A stretch of 15,083 nucleotides of DNA. It comes from Halanaerobiaceae bacterium (GTDB lineage Bacteria; Bacillota; Halanaerobiia; Halanaerobiales; DTU029). The DNA is taken from the NCBI GenBank assembly GCA_012521855.1, contig JAAYLO010000277.1, positions 1 to 15,083 on the forward strand. The letters run 5' to 3'. Positions within the stretch are counted from its first letter, which is position 1; every line of letters starts with the position of its first letter. Positions 14,227 through 15,083 of this stretch are shown here, one piece after another. Below the pieces are notes generated by a model, which saw only the letters and a program-made list of their open reading frames with translations, made no database searches and was not told the origin of the DNA. The position numbers and the translations under genes are program-made.

Positions 14227-15083
14227 GTGTTTAGAAAATACTCAATAATTTTCTTGATGATGATTTTTATTTTCACAGTCTCATCTATCGTTGCGGGGAG
14301 TGAAGAAAAGATTGTCCTCAGGGTTTCCTGGTGGGGTTCAGAAAGCAGGCACCGTAATACAATAGAAGCGATAAAATTATATGAAGAATTAAATCAAAAT
14401 GTTAAGATTATACCCGAATACTCCGGTTTTGAAGGATACAGAAACAAATTATTTGCCCAGATTATGGCCGGTAATGCTCCCGATATTTTTACAACTGTGA
14501 TGGAATGGTATCCTGATTTGCTGGCAGCCGACGGGATGGTTGATATTACCGGGATGGTTGATGTAAGCGGGCATAATCCTAAATATGTAGAGGCCTGTTC
14601 TTATGATGGGAAAATGTATGGTGTCAATTTATCTGTAAACAGCATGGTCATGATACAAAACTTAACACTGCTGAAAGAACTGGGAATTGAGCCTTTGCCT
14701 GTGGATGAACCTTACAGCTGGGATGAATTGACGGCAAAATTCAATGAGGTTTATGAAAAGTCCGGAGGAAAGGTTTATGGAGCTGCTGATCCTACAGTCA
14801 ACAGGGAAGGTATGGGTTTTGATGAATTGAAATACTATGGTTATACTAAACTTGCTGTTGAAAAACCCTTCCCCTTTGATAATGAAAAATTTACCGTCAC
14901 CAAAGATGAGATACAGGATTTCCTGGAGTTTTTTGATAATTTAAGAAAGACCGGAGCACTGGCACCTGTAGAACTTTCATTAATGAATGATTTTTCAGCA
15001 AACAATCTGCTCATACAGCGTCTGGTAGTATATGAATGGAATTGGGCAGGAACCTTTGGCAGATATCAGGATCAGACCAGAGA
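14227..15083 (+). CDS. Sugar-type ABC transporter solute-binding protein (5' part)
   Basis: The frame is open from GTG 14227 to the window edge (285 residues, C-terminus missing). A signal peptide (FRK, hydrophobic core to about residue 22, SIVAG) lacks the lipobox Cys. It is followed by VLRVSWWGSESRHRNTIEAI, FAQIMAGNAPDIF and YDGKMYGVNLSVNSM, which are hallmarks of family 1 extracellular solute-binding proteins for sugars and oligosaccharides. It would catch a sugar in the periplasm and pass it to membrane permeases, presumably encoded just beyond the window. The GTG start is supported by GAGGGGG (14213-14219) 7 bases upstream. The lack of a lipid anchor fits a cell with a true periplasm. 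Substrate is not readable from the sequence. Confidence 0.9.
   Translation, partial: MFRKYSIIFLMMIFIFTVSSIVAGSEEKIVLRVSWWGSESRHRNTIEAIKLYEELNQNVKIIPEYSGFEGYRNKLFAQIMAGNAPDIFTTVMEWYPDLLAADGMVDITGMVDVSGHNPKYVEACSYDGKMYGVNLSVNSMVMIQNLTLLKELGIEPLPVDEPYSWDELTAKFNEVYEKSGGKVYGAADPTVNREGMGFDELKYYGYTKLAVEKPFPFDNEKFTVTKDEIQDFLEFFDNLRKTGALAPVELSLMNDFSANNLLIQRLVVYEWNWAGTFGRYQDQTR

Overview
The window comes from a low-to-mid G+C, Clostridia-like bacterium that also makes an outer membrane. Clostridial traits are strong AGGAGG-type ribosome sites, a CIRCE/HrcA-type operator before groES-groEL, a DUF512 protein and a YerC/TrpR-type regulator. The outer-membrane evidence is a complete Omp85/BamA-like protein (signal peptide, POTRA repeats, 16-strand-sized barrel, C-terminal Phe) and an ABC solute-binding protein whose signal peptide lacks the lipobox Cys usual in monoderm Firmicutes. 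A diderm Firmicute of the Halanaerobiales type fits best; this is an inference from gene content, not a database match. All recognised genes lie on the + strand.

Layout. (1) 1-3759: a tRNA t6A37 operon with the end of tsaE, tsaB, rimI and tsaD, followed by a radical SAM/PDZ/DUF512 protein of unknown function. (2) 3853-5980: groES-groEL with its own promoter, a perfect CIRCE operator and a strong terminator. (3) 6155-7828: a stand-alone BamA-like outer-membrane assembly protein. (4) 7850-10164: a class V aminotransferase and an archaeal/fungal-type aspartate-semialdehyde dehydrogenase, behind a strong promoter whose -10 box lies in an inverted repeat and closed by a terminator. (5) 10188-14001: guaA, a yerC-like regulator, a pyrE interrupted by a stop codon, and a FixC/geranylgeranyl-reductase-like flavoprotein, from a near-consensus promoter to a terminator. 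(6) 14044-end: promoter and 5' part of a sugar-type ABC solute-binding protein that runs off the window.

How the genes work together. TsaE, TsaB and TsaD make the t6A modification, and RimI acetylates protein N-termini. GroES and GroEL form the chaperonin. GuaA and PyrE link the fifth block to purine and pyrimidine synthesis. The most unusual points are as follows. GuaA has lost both the catalytic Cys and His of its glutaminase domain while its synthetase half is intact, which predicts an ammonia-dependent enzyme. The otherwise well-preserved pyrE has an in-frame TAA at codon 40. The DUF512 protein has its PDZ domain between the radical SAM and DUF512 parts rather than at the N-terminus. No tRNA, rRNA, CRISPR array, insertion sequence or other mobile element was seen, and no stretch without a gene exceeds 300 bases.
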